The notes: generated by a model not told the origin, from the sequence alone. 64,000 nt of DNA from Streptomyces sp. TSRI0107 (GCF_001905845.1 NZ_LIVZ01000005.1:496001-560000), one strand, 5' to 3'; shown: positions 19,197-27,696, counted from the first letter of the stretch. Program-made: numbers and translations.

Positions 19197-20357
19197 CTAC
19201 CCGAGGGCCGCCGCCACGATGCCGTCGACCACCGGGTTGCCCGACTCGTCCTTCGCGGCGGTGTCGTTGACCGAGTAGACGACGGTACGGCTGAGATCGC
19301 GGGTGGCGCCGATGCCCGTGCTGTAGCCGTACCGGCCCCCGGACTTGACCCAGTAGACCCGGCCCTCGTGCTCGAAGCGCTGCAGCCCGGCGCTGTAGGT
19401 GGCGCCCTCGATGTGCGCCGGGACCCGGAACATCTCCCGCAGCTGCGGCCGCGGCACGATCCGGCCCCGGAACAGGGAGTCGACCAGCCGCTCCAGATCG
19501 GCGGTGGTGGAGATCATGTCGCCGGCCGCCCAGCGGTCCGCCTGGTTCCACTCGGTGACGTCGACGAGCCGGGTCGTGCCGTCGGGCCGCGGCATCACCT
19601 GGTAGCCCCGGTTGTGCGGGCCGTCGATCCGGGGGTCGGTGCCGGGGAAGTACGTGTCCCGCATCCCGGCGGGCCGCAGCACGCGCCGAGTGGCCTCCGA
19701 GGCGTACGAGTGGCCGGTGACCTTCTCGATGAGCAGGCCCAGGATCGTGTAGTTGATGTTCAGGTAGTGCTGCCGCTTCCCGGGGCGGAACTCCGGCCCC
19801 TTCGCCACCGCCGACGCCACCACCCGCTCCGGGGTGAGCGTGTCGAAGCGGTGCTCGTACTCCTCCTCGACCGTGCTTCCGAGGCCGTCGCCCGGCTGGA
19901 TGCCGCTGGTGTGGTTCAGCAGCTGCCGTACCGTGACCGGCCGGAACTCCGGGCCGAGCAGCCCGGGGAGGTAGTGCTGCACCGGCCGGTTCAGGTCGAT
20001 CCGGCCCTCCGCGGCGAGGTCCAGGACGACGGCCGCCGTCACCACCTTCGTCGTGGAACCGGCGCGGAAGCGGCCGTCCGGGTCGGCCGCGCGGCCGCTC
20101 ACCAGATCGCGCACGCCCGCGCTGCCCCGCCAGACCCCGTCCGTGCCGCCGATCCGCACCAGGGCGGCGGTGGCGTGCGCGTTCGGCACGTCCTCGAGCG
20201 CCGTGCTCAGGGCGACCGTGTCCGGAGCCTGCCGCTGCTGCCGGTCGGCGGCGGGCGGCGCGGGGGAGGCCACGGCGGGGCCGGCTGCCAGCGGGCCACC
20301 CGCCGCGAGGGCGAGGGCGAGGACCGCGGCCATGGTCGTACGACGGCTGAGACGCAT
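19197..20357 (-). CDS. Secreted serine hydrolase, beta-lactamase class C / D-Ala-D-Ala carboxypeptidase family
   Basis: A 386-residue exported protein. A signal peptide (RLSRRTTMAAVLALALAAG, cleavage near AVASPAP) is followed by a class C penicillin-recognising domain. It has the nucleophile motif STTK in FRAGSTTKVVTAAVVLDLA, the YxN-like YLN in QHYLNINYTILG, and the third box near WVKSGGRYGYSTG. These proteins act on peptidoglycan stem peptides or are esterases; which applies is not visible. The ATG at 20357 follows AGGAGCCGACCTCC. It is a monocistronic gene converging with copA. Confidence 0.82.
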   Translation of the reverse strand: MRLSRRTTMAAVLALALAAGGPLAAGPAVASPAPPAADRQQRQAPDTVALSTALEDVPNAHATAALVRIGGTDGVWRGSAGVRDLVSGRAADPDGRFRAGSTTKVVTAAVVLDLAAEGRIDLNRPVQHYLPGLLGPEFRPVTVRQLLNHTSGIQPGDGLGSTVEEEYEHRFDTLTPERVVASAVAKGPEFRPGKRQHYLNINYTILGLLIEKVTGHSYASEATRRVLRPAGMRDTYFPGTDPRIDGPHNRGYQVMPRPDGTTRLVDVTEWNQADRWAAGDMISTTADLERLVDSLFRGRIVPRPQLREMFRVPAHIEGATYSAGLQRFEHEGRVYWVKSGGRYGYSTGIGATRDLSRTVVYSVNDTAAKDESGNPVVDGIVAAALG

Positions 20358-20493
20358 CGGAGGTCGGCTCCTGGGGTCGGCGGGACGATGCTGATCATCT
20401 TCCGGGGACGCCGTCCCACCCCGGATCGCCCGTGAGGAGGGTGCCGGACCCTGGCCCGTCCCGGATCAACAGCCCCGCGTGCCCCGGGAGTTG

Positions 20494-20877
20494 TCAGGAG
20501 GAGCCCCTAGGGGGCGTCTGGGGGGCGGGTTCGTGACGCTCCTGGGCCGCCATCACCTCGTCGCCGTGCTCGAACGCCCAGGCGCCGAAGGCGTCGATCG
20601 GAGCCAGCAGGGTCCGGCCGAGCGCGGTGAGCTCGTACTCCACGCGCGGCGGGGCGCCGCCGTACGCCCGCCGGGCGACGAGCCCGTTGAACTCCAGCCG
20701 GCGCAGCGTCTCGGTCAGCACCTTCTGGCTGATCCCGCCGATGCGCTCACGCAGTTCGCCGGGGCGGTACGGGCCGTCCTTGAGCGCCCATATCACCACC
20801 GCGTTCCAGGTGTTGGCGAGCAGGTCGAAGGCGAGCCGGGCACGGCAGTCGGCGAGGAAGGCCTGGTCGTAGGTCAC
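20494..20877 (-). CDS. HxlR-family winged-helix transcriptional regulator
   Basis: A 127-residue HxlR-type regulator. The core is a single winged helix: LLANTWNAVVIWALKDGPYRPGELRERIGGISQKVLTETLRRLEFNGLV then the wing RRAYGGAPPRVEYELTALG. There is one N-terminal Cys (ADC) at the position used for redox or electrophile sensing in many HxlR proteins. GTG 20877 begins the typical TYDQAFLADC leader. It diverges across 40 bases from the NAD(P)-binding reductase at 20918, the gene it most likely controls; HxlR regulators often respond to aldehydes or quinones. Confidence 0.85.
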   Translation of the reverse strand: MTYDQAFLADCRARLAFDLLANTWNAVVIWALKDGPYRPGELRERIGGISQKVLTETLRRLEFNGLVARRAYGGAPPRVEYELTALGRTLLAPIDAFGAWAFEHGDEVMAAQERHEPAPQTPPRGSS

Positions 20878-20917
20878 GCACCGAATGGTGCCCGAGTGGC
20901 CTCCTACGGTGCTGCCC

Positions 20918-21520
20918 ATGCGGATCGGAATTCTCGGAACCGGAGACATGGCGGACGCGCTGGGCACGCGGTGGCGGCGGGCCGGCCACGAGGTGAGGGC
21001 CGGCGGACGCCGGGACGGCGGACTGCGCGCGGCGGCCGGACACGGCACGGACGCGGTGCTGCTCGCACTGCCCTACCAGGCCGTCGTGGAGGTGGTCGGC
21101 GAACTGGCCGACGTGCTGCACGGGCGGACGCTGATCGACTGCACCAACCCGGTCGGCCCCGGCTTCGCGCTGCGCACGGCCGGCGGCCCCTCGGCGGCCG
21201 AACGCGTCGCCGCCGCCGCGCCCGGCGCCCACGTCGTCAAGGCCTTCAACCTCTGCCACGTCGACGTCTGGCGGCTGACCCCGCCCGTCTTCGACGGCCG
21301 CCCGCTCGCGGTGCCGCTGTGCGGCGACGACGCGGGGGCACTGTCCGTCGTGCGGCGGCTCGTGCGCGACCTCGGCTGCGAGCCGCTGTCCGCCGGGGGC
21401 CTGGACCGGGCCGGGCTGGTGGAGGCGACGGCGGCGCTGCTGATCGGGCTGTGGGTGGGGGAGGGGGCGGACGCCCAGGCCATCGCGCCGCCGCTGGAGT
21501 ACGCCGGCCCGCGCACCTAG
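20918..21520 (+). CDS. NAD(P)-binding reductase of the F420-dependent NADP reductase-like (NPOR) family
   Basis: A 200-residue single Rossmann domain. It has the dinucleotide motif GILGTGDMADALG at the very N-terminus, a basic patch AGGRRDGG after strand 2 that suits NADPH, DAVLLALPYQAVVEVV and the family block LIDCTNPVGPG. The family includes F420H2:NADP oxidoreductases and YrpG-like oxidoreductases; the short C-terminal part leaves the substrate open. It diverges from the HxlR regulator with a very short spacer containing overlapping promoters. Confidence 0.75.
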   Translation: MRIGILGTGDMADALGTRWRRAGHEVRAGGRRDGGLRAAAGHGTDAVLLALPYQAVVEVVGELADVLHGRTLIDCTNPVGPGFALRTAGGPSAAERVAAAAPGAHVVKAFNLCHVDVWRLTPPVFDGRPLAVPLCGDDAGALSVVRRLVRDLGCEPLSAGGLDRAGLVEATAALLIGLWVGEGADAQAIAPPLEYAGPRT

Positions 21521-21548
21521 GGGTGTCTCGCCGATCAGGCCGGGCGGA

Positions 21549-21602
21549 AACTACTTGACGCAATGGAAAGTGCTGCACTACTTTCCATTGCGTCAAGTAG
21601 TT
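21549..21602. promoter_or_regulatory. 23-bp perfect inverted repeat overlapping a promoter
   Basis: The arms (21549-21571 and 21580-21602) are perfectly complementary over 23 bp with an 8-base centre. TTGACG (21555-21560) and TACTTT (21579-21584), 18 bases apart, form a plausible promoter inside the repeat, and the symmetry places a second TTGACG on the other strand. It ends 23 bases before the membrane-protein gene. It probably serves as operator for the winged-helix regulator encoded in the operon, or folds as an mRNA hairpin. Confidence 0.7.
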
Positions 21603-21625
21603 CCCGAGGAAGCAGGTACTCGCGC

Positions 21626-22123
21626 ATGGACAAGACGCCGGACGAGACGCCGGAGACGACGCCGGGCATGACGCCGGACCCCGCCGACGTCCTCGCCGAG
21701 ATCGAGCGGGTCCAGCAGAAGGGCTACGCCGACCAGCGGCTCCCGCTCTGGTACCTGCCGAGCGTGGTCGTCCTGGTCACCGTCGCCGCGATCGCGACCG
21801 AACTGGACGGCGCCGCGCAGATCGTCCTCACCGTGGCGGACGTCGCGGGCATCGCCGCGCTCACCGGGACGCTGGCCGCCCGTATGCGCGTCAGATGGCG
21901 GCCACGCACCTGGACCGTCAACGCCGGTGTGCGGATGGCGCTCTGGATGGCCTCGATCTGCGGTGTCTGGGGGCTCGTGCCGGTCATCGTCGACGGCTTC
22001 GTCGAGTCCACGATCTGGCAGAAGGTCATCGCCGGTGTCGTGGCCGCCCTGTACACGGCGGCCACCAATCGCTGGGCCGAGAACCAGGTGCTGGCCCACT
22101 CGACGGGAAGGGTCGTCCGGTGA
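21626..22123 (+). CDS. Small membrane protein co-transcribed with a winged-helix regulator
   Basis: A 165-residue protein of unknown function. It has an acidic, Thr/Pro-rich N-terminus with repeats of TPDETPETTPGMTPD, an amphipathic helix (VLAEIERVQQKGY), and four hydrophobic segments: LWYLPSVVVLVTVAAIA, IVLTVADVAGIAALTGTLA, MALWMASICGVWGLVPVIV and VIAGVVAALYTAATN. ATG 21626 follows GAGGAAGCAGG. The stop overlaps the regulator start (GTGA), so the two are translationally coupled. Such pairs are common in actinomycetes; the membrane protein may sense or be regulated by envelope state. Confidence 0.7.
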   Translation: MDKTPDETPETTPGMTPDPADVLAEIERVQQKGYADQRLPLWYLPSVVVLVTVAAIATELDGAAQIVLTVADVAGIAALTGTLAARMRVRWRPRTWTVNAGVRMALWMASICGVWGLVPVIVDGFVESTIWQKVIAGVVAALYTAATNRWAENQVLAHSTGRVVR

Positions 22124-22434
22124 ACCTCGACCCGGTGATCCACGCACCCGCCCGGCTCCAGATCGTCTCCCTGCTGGCGGCGGCGACCGAGGCCGAGTTC
22201 GCCTTCGTCCGCGACAGCCTCCGGATCAGCGACTCGGTCCTGTCCAAGCACGCCGCCGCCCTGGAGAAGGCGGGCTACGTCGACATCCGCAAGGGCTACG
22301 TCGGCAAGCGCCCGCGGACCTGGCTCAGCCTCAGCCCGCAGGGCCGTCAGGCCTTCACCGAGTACGTCGCCGAGCTCCAGCGGATCGTCGGCCGGCCCCT
22401 CGCCGAGAACCCGGCCGACGGCGAGACCCCCTGA
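22120..22434 (+). CDS. Winged-helix transcriptional regulator (HTH_34 type)
   Basis: A 104-residue one-domain DNA-binding protein related to MarR/ArsR folds. NLDPVIHAPARLQIVSLLA forms helix 1, followed by a recognition region RISDSVLSKHAAALEKAGYV and a wing with RKGYVGKRPRTWLSLSPQGR. It lacks any separate ligand domain. The GTG start overlaps the membrane-protein stop by four bases. The 23-bp inverted repeat at the operon promoter is the obvious candidate for its autoregulatory site. Confidence 0.83.
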   Translation: MNLDPVIHAPARLQIVSLLAAATEAEFAFVRDSLRISDSVLSKHAAALEKAGYVDIRKGYVGKRPRTWLSLSPQGRQAFTEYVAELQRIVGRPLAENPADGETP

Positions 22435-22468
22435 CGGACGGCACGACCGCGCCGAGGCCCCGGAGCAC

Positions 22469-23155
22469 TCAGTGCCCGCGGCGCAGCGCGCACAGGGCGT
22501 CGATGCGGTTGGTGGTGATGGAGTCGACGCCCGCGGCGAGGAGGCGGCGCATCGCGCGGACCGTGTCCGGGGTCCACACCGACAGCAGGTAGCCGTCGCG
22601 GTGGACGCGGGCGGCGAGGTCGCGATCGACCAGCCCGAAGCGGTAGTTGAGCCAGCGCGGGCGGACCGCGTCCAGCAGCACGGGCCGCGGCGGGGCCACA
22701 GTCGTCCAGGTCAGGGCGATCTCCGCGGCCGGATCGGCGGCCCGCACCGAGAGCATCGCGGTGGCGCCGGCGCAGTAGAAGACGCGTTCCTCGGCGCCGC
22801 ACTCGCGGACCACGTCCACCACCCGGCGAGCGGCCCGGACGTCCGGGCGGCCGGGCAGGTCCAGCATCACCCGGCTGCCGTCGGTCGCCGCCAGCGCGTC
22901 GGCCAGCGTCGGCACCCGATCCGCCGTCAGCTCGCTCAACTCCGCGGCCGTCAGCGCGAGTAGCGGCCGGTCCAGCTCCCACAGCCGCTTCAGCGTCTCG
23001 TCGTGCAGCAGCACCGGTACGCCGTCCCGGGTCAGCCGTACGTCGACCTCGACCGCGTCCGCGCCCAGCCGGAGCGCGGTACGCAGCGAGTCGAGCGTGT
23101 TCTCACGGGCGTGGTAGGGGGCGCCGCGATGGCCCACGGCGGTCACATTGCGCAT
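22469..23155 (-). CDS. Glycerophosphodiester phosphodiesterase family protein
   Basis: A 228-residue GDPD-fold enzyme that hydrolyses glycerophosphodiesters to glycerol-3-phosphate and alcohol. It shows the catalytic VGHRGAPYHARENTLDSL (His, Arg and Glu), AVEVDVRLTRDGVPVLLHDETL (metal Glu/Asp and second catalytic His), and the TIM-barrel end SVWTPDTVRAMRRLLAAGVDSITTNR. There is no signal peptide, so it is cytoplasmic. The start at 23155 gives MRNVTAVGHRG; an ATG three codons upstream is equally possible. It lies downstream of the deaminase gene with a 34-base gap, probably in one operon. Confidence 0.85.
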   Translation of the reverse strand: MRNVTAVGHRGAPYHARENTLDSLRTALRLGADAVEVDVRLTRDGVPVLLHDETLKRLWELDRPLLALTAAELSELTADRVPTLADALAATDGSRVMLDLPGRPDVRAARRVVDVVRECGAEERVFYCAGATAMLSVRAADPAAEIALTWTTVAPPRPVLLDAVRPRWLNYRFGLVDRDLAARVHRDGYLLSVWTPDTVRAMRRLLAAGVDSITTNRIDALCALRRGH

Positions 23156-23189
23156 GGGGCCCATTGTGGGGCCCCGCGGTGAGGACGGG

Positions 23190-24248
23190 TCAGGGGGCGA
23201 GCCAGGCCGAGGTGTAGGTGTCGATCTCGGCGGCCAGCCGGGCCTTGCCGGCCGGGTCGAGGAACGACGCCTCGACGGCGTTCTTCGCCAGCTCGGCGAG
23301 CCCCCGCTCGTCCAGGTCCAGGAGCCGGGCGGCGACGGCGTACTCGTTGTTGAGGTCCGTGCCGAACATGGGCGGGTCGTCGGAGTTGATCGTCACGAGG
23401 ACACCGGCGCGGGTGAACTCCTTGATCGGGTGCTCGTCGAGCGTACGGACCGCGCGCGTGGCGATGTTGGAGGTCGGGCACACCTCCAACGGGATGCGGT
23501 GCTCGGCGAGATGCGCGAGCAGCTTCTCGTCCTGGGCGGAACTCGTGCCGTGGCCGATGCGCTCGGCGCGCAGATGCGTGAGCGCGTCCCAGACCGTCTC
23601 CGGGCCGGTCGTCTCACCCGCGTGCGGCACGGAACGCAGCCCGGCGGCGATCGCGCGGTCGAAGTACGGCTTGAACTGCGGGCGCGGTACGCCGATCTCG
23701 GGGCCGCCCAGCCCGAAGGAGACCAGCCCCTCCGGGCGCACCCGGTCGTCGGTGGCGAGCCGGGTCGTCTCCTCGGCGGCCTCCAGGCCCGCCTCGCCCG
23801 GGATGTCGAAGCACCAGCGCAGCACCGTCCCGAACTCGGCCTCGGCCGCCTTGCGGGCGTCCTCGATCGCGTCCATGAACGCGTTCTCCTCGATGCCGCG
23901 GCGGGTGGAGGAGAACGGGGTGATGGTCAGCTCCGCGTACCGCACCTGCTGGCGCGCCAGATCGCGGGCCACCTCGTACGTCAGCAGGCGCACGTCCTCC
24001 GGGGTGCGGATCAGGTCGACGACCGACAGGTACACCTCGATGAAGTGCGCGAAGTCCGTGAACGTGAAGTAGTCGACCAGCGCCTCGGGGTCCGTCGGCA
24101 CCTTCGAGTCGGGGTGCCGGGCGGCCAGTTCGGCGACGATCCGGGGGGAGGCGGAGCCGACGTGGTGCACATGCAGTTCGGCCTTCGGCAGTCCGGCGAT
24201 GAAGGCGTGCGGGTCGCCTGCGGCGGGCGTGGCGAGACGGTCGGTCAC
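23190..24248 (-). CDS. COG1816 adenosine-deaminase-family enzyme, probable aminodeoxyfutalosine deaminase
   Basis: Zinc amidohydrolase of 352 residues. Metal and catalytic motifs are visible: HVHHVGS near residue 28 (HxH), the HAGE motif, a GHGTS region, and TINSDDPPMF with the zinc Asp. The LHVHHVGSASP variant and EEFG-type loops differ from classical adenosine deaminases, which read LHLHLDG. From memory, Streptomyces COG1816 members of this kind deaminate 6-amino-6-deoxyfutalosine in the futalosine route to menaquinone, and streptomycetes use that route. Thus 'adenosine deaminase' is probably the wrong name, though the substrate is inferred. GTG 24248 follows GGGGAGGA at good spacing. Confidence 0.78.
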   Translation of the reverse strand: MTDRLATPAAGDPHAFIAGLPKAELHVHHVGSASPRIVAELAARHPDSKVPTDPEALVDYFTFTDFAHFIEVYLSVVDLIRTPEDVRLLTYEVARDLARQQVRYAELTITPFSSTRRGIEENAFMDAIEDARKAAEAEFGTVLRWCFDIPGEAGLEAAEETTRLATDDRVRPEGLVSFGLGGPEIGVPRPQFKPYFDRAIAAGLRSVPHAGETTGPETVWDALTHLRAERIGHGTSSAQDEKLLAHLAEHRIPLEVCPTSNIATRAVRTLDEHPIKEFTRAGVLVTINSDDPPMFGTDLNNEYAVAARLLDLDERGLAELAKNAVEASFLDPAGKARLAAEIDTYTSAWLAP

Positions 24249-24474
24249 GGGTTCCTCCCCGGCAAGGGCGCTCCCCGGCGGTGCGGGGGCGCGGTGATCG
24301 GCTGATCGGTGGGTCGGGGTCATCGTAGGACGGGCGGGTGGGGAGGTGGGGCTGGGCCTGGGGCCGGGGGGGCGTTGCACGCCGGTGCCGTGCCGGCGCC
24401 GGTACGGGGCGGCCCCGCTGTGGTCAGGCCGTGGCCGTAGCATGACGGAACGCACGACAGAGGGGATCCCGCGC

Positions 24475-25290
24475 ATGTCCGACGACGCGCAGCCGCCGAC
24501 GGCGCAGGAGCACGACGCCGCGCCCGACGCCACGGCCCCCAAGGTGCCGCTGAGCAAGGAGACCCCGCAGGACGCGGCCGCCGCGCGGACGCCGGGGGAG
24601 CCCCGGCCCGACGACCCGTGGGCGCCGCCCGCCGCCGACAGGGCCGGCGGCCCCGGTGACACCATCGCCTCCGGCGGACCCGCGCCCCTCTCCGTGCACG
24701 ACCAGCAGACGATCACCTCCCTGCCCGCGGACGACGGCGCCGACAGCCCCCGGCAGTGGGCCGCGCCGACCGTCCCGGCGAACGGCGCTTCCAACCCGTT
24801 CGCCCCGCCGAGCGCCGACGCCTCGGCGACGGGCGGCTCCCCGGTGATCGGCGCGCCCGACCCCTTCGCCCCGCCCAACCCCTTCGCACCCCCGGCCGCC
24901 TCCGCACCGCACGTCCAGGGCGGGGCCGTGCCTCCGCCGCCCATCGCGCCGGACGGGCCCGGTCAGGTGCCGTACGGCTATACCGTCGGGTACGGCTACC
25001 CGCCCGCCGCCGGAGGCGGTTACTACGGCTGGCCCGGGATGGCGCCCATGCCCAGCAACGGCATGGGTACGGCAGGGCTCGTGCTCGGCATCCTCGGGGC
25101 GATCGTGTTCTGCCTGTGGCCGCTGGCCATCGTCCTCGGTGTACTGGGCGTGATCTTCGGCGCGATCGGCCGCCGGAAGGCGAGCCGGGGCGAGGCCACG
25201 AACGGCGGTCAGGCGCTCGCCGGGATCATCTGCGGCGTGGCCGGGATCGTCCTCGGCATCACGATGGGTGTGCTGGTGCTGGTGGCCTGA
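24475..25290 (+). CDS. DUF4190-domain membrane protein with long disordered N-terminus
   Basis: A 271-residue protein of unknown function. Residues 1-190 are Pro/Ala/Asp-rich and disordered, with NPFAPP/DPFAPP repeats and a Gly/Tyr/Pro region (YGYTVGYGYPPAAGGGYYGW). The last 80 residues form the two-helix DUF4190 module: GTAGLVLGILGAIVFCLWPLA and ALAGIICGVAGIVLGITMG with GAIGRRKASRG between them. The tail would be cytoplasmic or surface-exposed depending on topology. ATG 24475 with GAGGGG upstream is preferred over ATG 24442, which lacks a good ribosome-binding site. Confidence 0.75.
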   Translation: MSDDAQPPTAQEHDAAPDATAPKVPLSKETPQDAAAARTPGEPRPDDPWAPPAADRAGGPGDTIASGGPAPLSVHDQQTITSLPADDGADSPRQWAAPTVPANGASNPFAPPSADASATGGSPVIGAPDPFAPPNPFAPPAASAPHVQGGAVPPPPIAPDGPGQVPYGYTVGYGYPPAAGGGYYGWPGMAPMPSNGMGTAGLVLGILGAIVFCLWPLAIVLGVLGVIFGAIGRRKASRGEATNGGQALAGIICGVAGIVLGITMGVLVLVA

Positions 25291-25311
25291 CGGCCGCCGC
25301 GGGCCGGGGGG

Positions 25312-25887
25312 TCAGCCGGCGTGGCCGGTCTCTCCCCGCCGCAGCCGCGCCCGCGCCTCCATCAGCGCGAACCCCAGCAGGTTCGGCCCCCGCCACCGCT
25401 CCGGATCGTTCGCGCCCGGGTCGTCCGCGGCGAGCCCGATGCCCCACACCCGGTCCACCGGACTGGCCTCCACCAGTACCCGCTCCCCCGTGTTCAGCAG
25501 AAACCGCCCCAGCTCCGGGTGTGCGGCGAACTTGCGGACGCTGCCCTCGACCACGATGCCGAACCGCTCCCGCTCCCAGACGCCCTCGTCGAACCCCCGG
25601 ACCAGGCGCCCCGCCTTCTTCGCCTCGGCCGGGTGCGCCGCGGCCAGCACGCGCCGCTCGGCCTCCGGGTCGTCGAAGAGGCGGGCCTTGGCGGCCATCA
25701 TCCAGTGCTCCGCCGTCGCGTACTCCACTCCGTCGGCGGTGAACGGCGACGGCCACCACTGGCTGAGGCAGCTCGGCCCGATGCCTCCGTCCGGCCGGGG
25801 CCGGTGCCCCCAGAAGTGCAGGTACTTCACTCGGAACCCCGCCCGCACCTCCTTGACCAGGGCTTCCCGCGAGTCGATCTTCTCCAT
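25312..25887 (-). CDS. NADAR (YbiA-like, DUF1768) family protein
   Basis: A 191-residue NADAR-fold protein. The hallmarks FWGHRP, LSQWWPSPFTADGVEYATAEHWMMAAKARLF and NTGERVLVEASPVDRVWGIGL are present, with the conserved Trp, Glu and Asp residues of the pocket. Family members act on ADP-ribosyl adducts or riboflavin-pathway intermediates (YbiA N-glycosidase activity); the role here is not known. The ATG at 25887 gives the usual N-terminus, but ATG 25917, ten codons upstream, has a better Shine-Dalgarno (GGGGGA). It converges with the DUF4190 gene. Confidence 0.82.
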   Translation of the reverse strand: MEKIDSREALVKEVRAGFRVKYLHFWGHRPRPDGGIGPSCLSQWWPSPFTADGVEYATAEHWMMAAKARLFDDPEAERRVLAAAHPAEAKKAGRLVRGFDEGVWERERFGIVVEGSVRKFAAHPELGRFLLNTGERVLVEASPVDRVWGIGLAADDPGANDPERWRGPNLLGFALMEARARLRRGETGHAG

Positions 25888-25959
25888 GCACGCCAGTCTG
25901 GCAGCCACCACTGACATTCCGTCCCCCGTTTTTCCCGTCGACTCGACACCTGGTCGACA

Positions 25960-26026
25960 GATTCCGTTGCGTAACCAAAAGGCAACAACGGAATCACTTG
26001 TTGGAGTGCCGGTGCTCTGTCAGGAT
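25960..26026 (+). promoter_or_regulatory. Candidate promoter and inverted-repeat operator of the second polyamine operon
   Basis: GATTCCGTTG (25960-25969) and CAACGGAATC (25986-25995) are a perfect 10-bp inverted repeat with a 16-base centre, and CAACAA...TTGTTG overlaps it. TTGTTG (25998-26003) and CAGGAT (26021-26026), 17 bases apart, could be the -35 and -10 boxes. The aldehyde dehydrogenase ATG lies about 75 bases downstream. Confidence 0.5.
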
Positions 26027-26106
26027 CGGCACTCAATTCGAGCTGGAGCTACGCCACCCACCCCCTGGACACCATGCCCGGCGGGGCCTCGGCGGAGGAG
26101 AGCGAC

Positions 26107-27642
26107 ATGCACAACCCGGGCACGACCACCCCGGAACGATTCCCCGCACAAGAGCGTTTCGCGGCCGGTGCGCAGTTCATCGGCGGCCGGCTGACGAAGG
26201 GCACCTCGGGCCGTACGCACGCCGTCGTCGACCCGGCCGGCGGCAAGGAGGTCTTCGTCTACGAGCTGGCGAGCACCGACGACGTCGACGCCGCCGTCGC
26301 CGCGGCCAAGGCCGCCTTCCCGGGCTGGGCCGGGGCCACTCCCGGCGAGCGTTCCGACGCGCTGCACCGGCTCGCCGGCGTCCTCGCCGACCGGGCGGAG
26401 GAGTTCGCCCGCGCGGAGTCCCTCCAGTGCGGCAAGCCGCTGAAGCTGACCCGGGAGTTCGACGTGCCCGGCACGATCGACAACACCGCGTTCTTCGCGG
26501 GCGCCGCCCGGCACCTTCAGGGGCAGTCGGCCGGGGAGTACTCCGGGGACCACACCTCGTACGTCCGCCGTGAGCCCATCGGTGTCGTCGGCTCGATCGC
26601 GCCCTGGAACTACCCCCTCCAGATGGCCGCCTGGAAGATCCTTCCGGCGATCGCCGCGGGCAACACCATCGTCCTGAAGCCCGCCGAGCTGACCCCGCTG
26701 ACCTCGCTCCTCTTCGCCGAGGCCGTCAGGGACGCGGGCATCCCGGACGGTGTCGTCAATATCGTCACCGGCACCGGGCGGGAAGCCGGCGAGCACCTGG
26801 TCGGCCACCCCGACGTGGCCATGACCTCGTTCACCGGCTCCACCCCGGTCGGCAAGCGCGTCGCCGAGATCGCCACCGCCACCGTCAAGCGGCTCCACCT
26901 GGAGCTGGGCGGCAAGGCGCCGTTCGTCGTCTTCGACGACGCCGACCTGGAGGCGGCCGTGCACGGCGCGGTCGCGGGCTCGCTCATCAACACCGGGCAG
27001 GACTGCACGGCCGCCACGCGCGCGTACGTGCAGCGCCCGCTGTACGAGGCGTTCGTCGAGCGGACCGCCGCCCTCATGGAGACCGTCCGGCTCGGCGACC
27101 CGTTCGCCCCGGGCACCGACCTCGGCCCGCTGATCAGCCACGTCCAGCGGGACCGCGTGGCCGGCTTCGTCGACCGGGCGCGGGCCTACGCGCGCGTGGT
27201 CACCGGCGGCGAGGCACCCGGCGGGGAACTCGCCGACGGCGCCTACTACCGGCCCACGCTGGTCGCGGACGCGCCCCAGGACAGCGAGATCGTCCAGTCG
27301 GAGATCTTCGGGCCGGTCCTGGTCGTGCTGCCCTTCGACACCGACGACGAGGGCATCGCGCTCGCCAACGACACCCCGTACGGCCTCGCCGCCTCCGCGT
27401 GGAGCCGGGACGTCTACCGGGCGAACCGGGCCACCCGCGAGATCAAGGCGGGCTGTGTGTGGGTCAACGACCACATCCCGATCATCAGCGAGATGCCGCA
27501 CGGCGGGTACAAGCAGTCCGGCTGCGGCAAGGACATGTCCGCGTACTCGTTCGATGAGTACACGCAGATCAAGCACGTAATGTTCGACAACACGGCGGTG
27601 GCAGGGAAGGACTGGCACCGCACCGTCTTCGGGGACCGATAG
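26107..27642 (+). CDS. Aldehyde dehydrogenase, probable 4-aminobutyraldehyde dehydrogenase (paralogue 2)
   Basis: A 511-residue aldehyde dehydrogenase, longer at the N-terminus than the paralogue at 12959. Motifs are PWNYPLQMAAWKILPAIAAGN, IVLKPAE, the general base in HLELGGKAPF and the catalytic Cys in NTGQDCTAATRAYV; the C-terminus ends SGCGKDMSAYSFDEYTQIKHVM. These match PuuC/PatD-type enzymes. ATG 26107 follows GGAGGAG. It is the first gene of a cluster running through the polyamine-binding protein, PotABC transporter and FAD oxidoreductase, supporting oxidation of an aminoaldehyde derived from polyamines. Confidence 0.85.
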   Translation: MHNPGTTTPERFPAQERFAAGAQFIGGRLTKGTSGRTHAVVDPAGGKEVFVYELASTDDVDAAVAAAKAAFPGWAGATPGERSDALHRLAGVLADRAEEFARAESLQCGKPLKLTREFDVPGTIDNTAFFAGAARHLQGQSAGEYSGDHTSYVRREPIGVVGSIAPWNYPLQMAAWKILPAIAAGNTIVLKPAELTPLTSLLFAEAVRDAGIPDGVVNIVTGTGREAGEHLVGHPDVAMTSFTGSTPVGKRVAEIATATVKRLHLELGGKAPFVVFDDADLEAAVHGAVAGSLINTGQDCTAATRAYVQRPLYEAFVERTAALMETVRLGDPFAPGTDLGPLISHVQRDRVAGFVDRARAYARVVTGGEAPGGELADGAYYRPTLVADAPQDSEIVQSEIFGPVLVVLPFDTDDEGIALANDTPYGLAASAWSRDVYRANRATREIKAGCVWVNDHIPIISEMPHGGYKQSGCGKDMSAYSFDEYTQIKHVMFDNTAVAGKDWHRTVFGDR

Positions 27643-27696
27643 CAGTCAGGCCGCCTGACCCGCGGCCGCCCACCCTCCCGAAAGGGCACCACGCGC

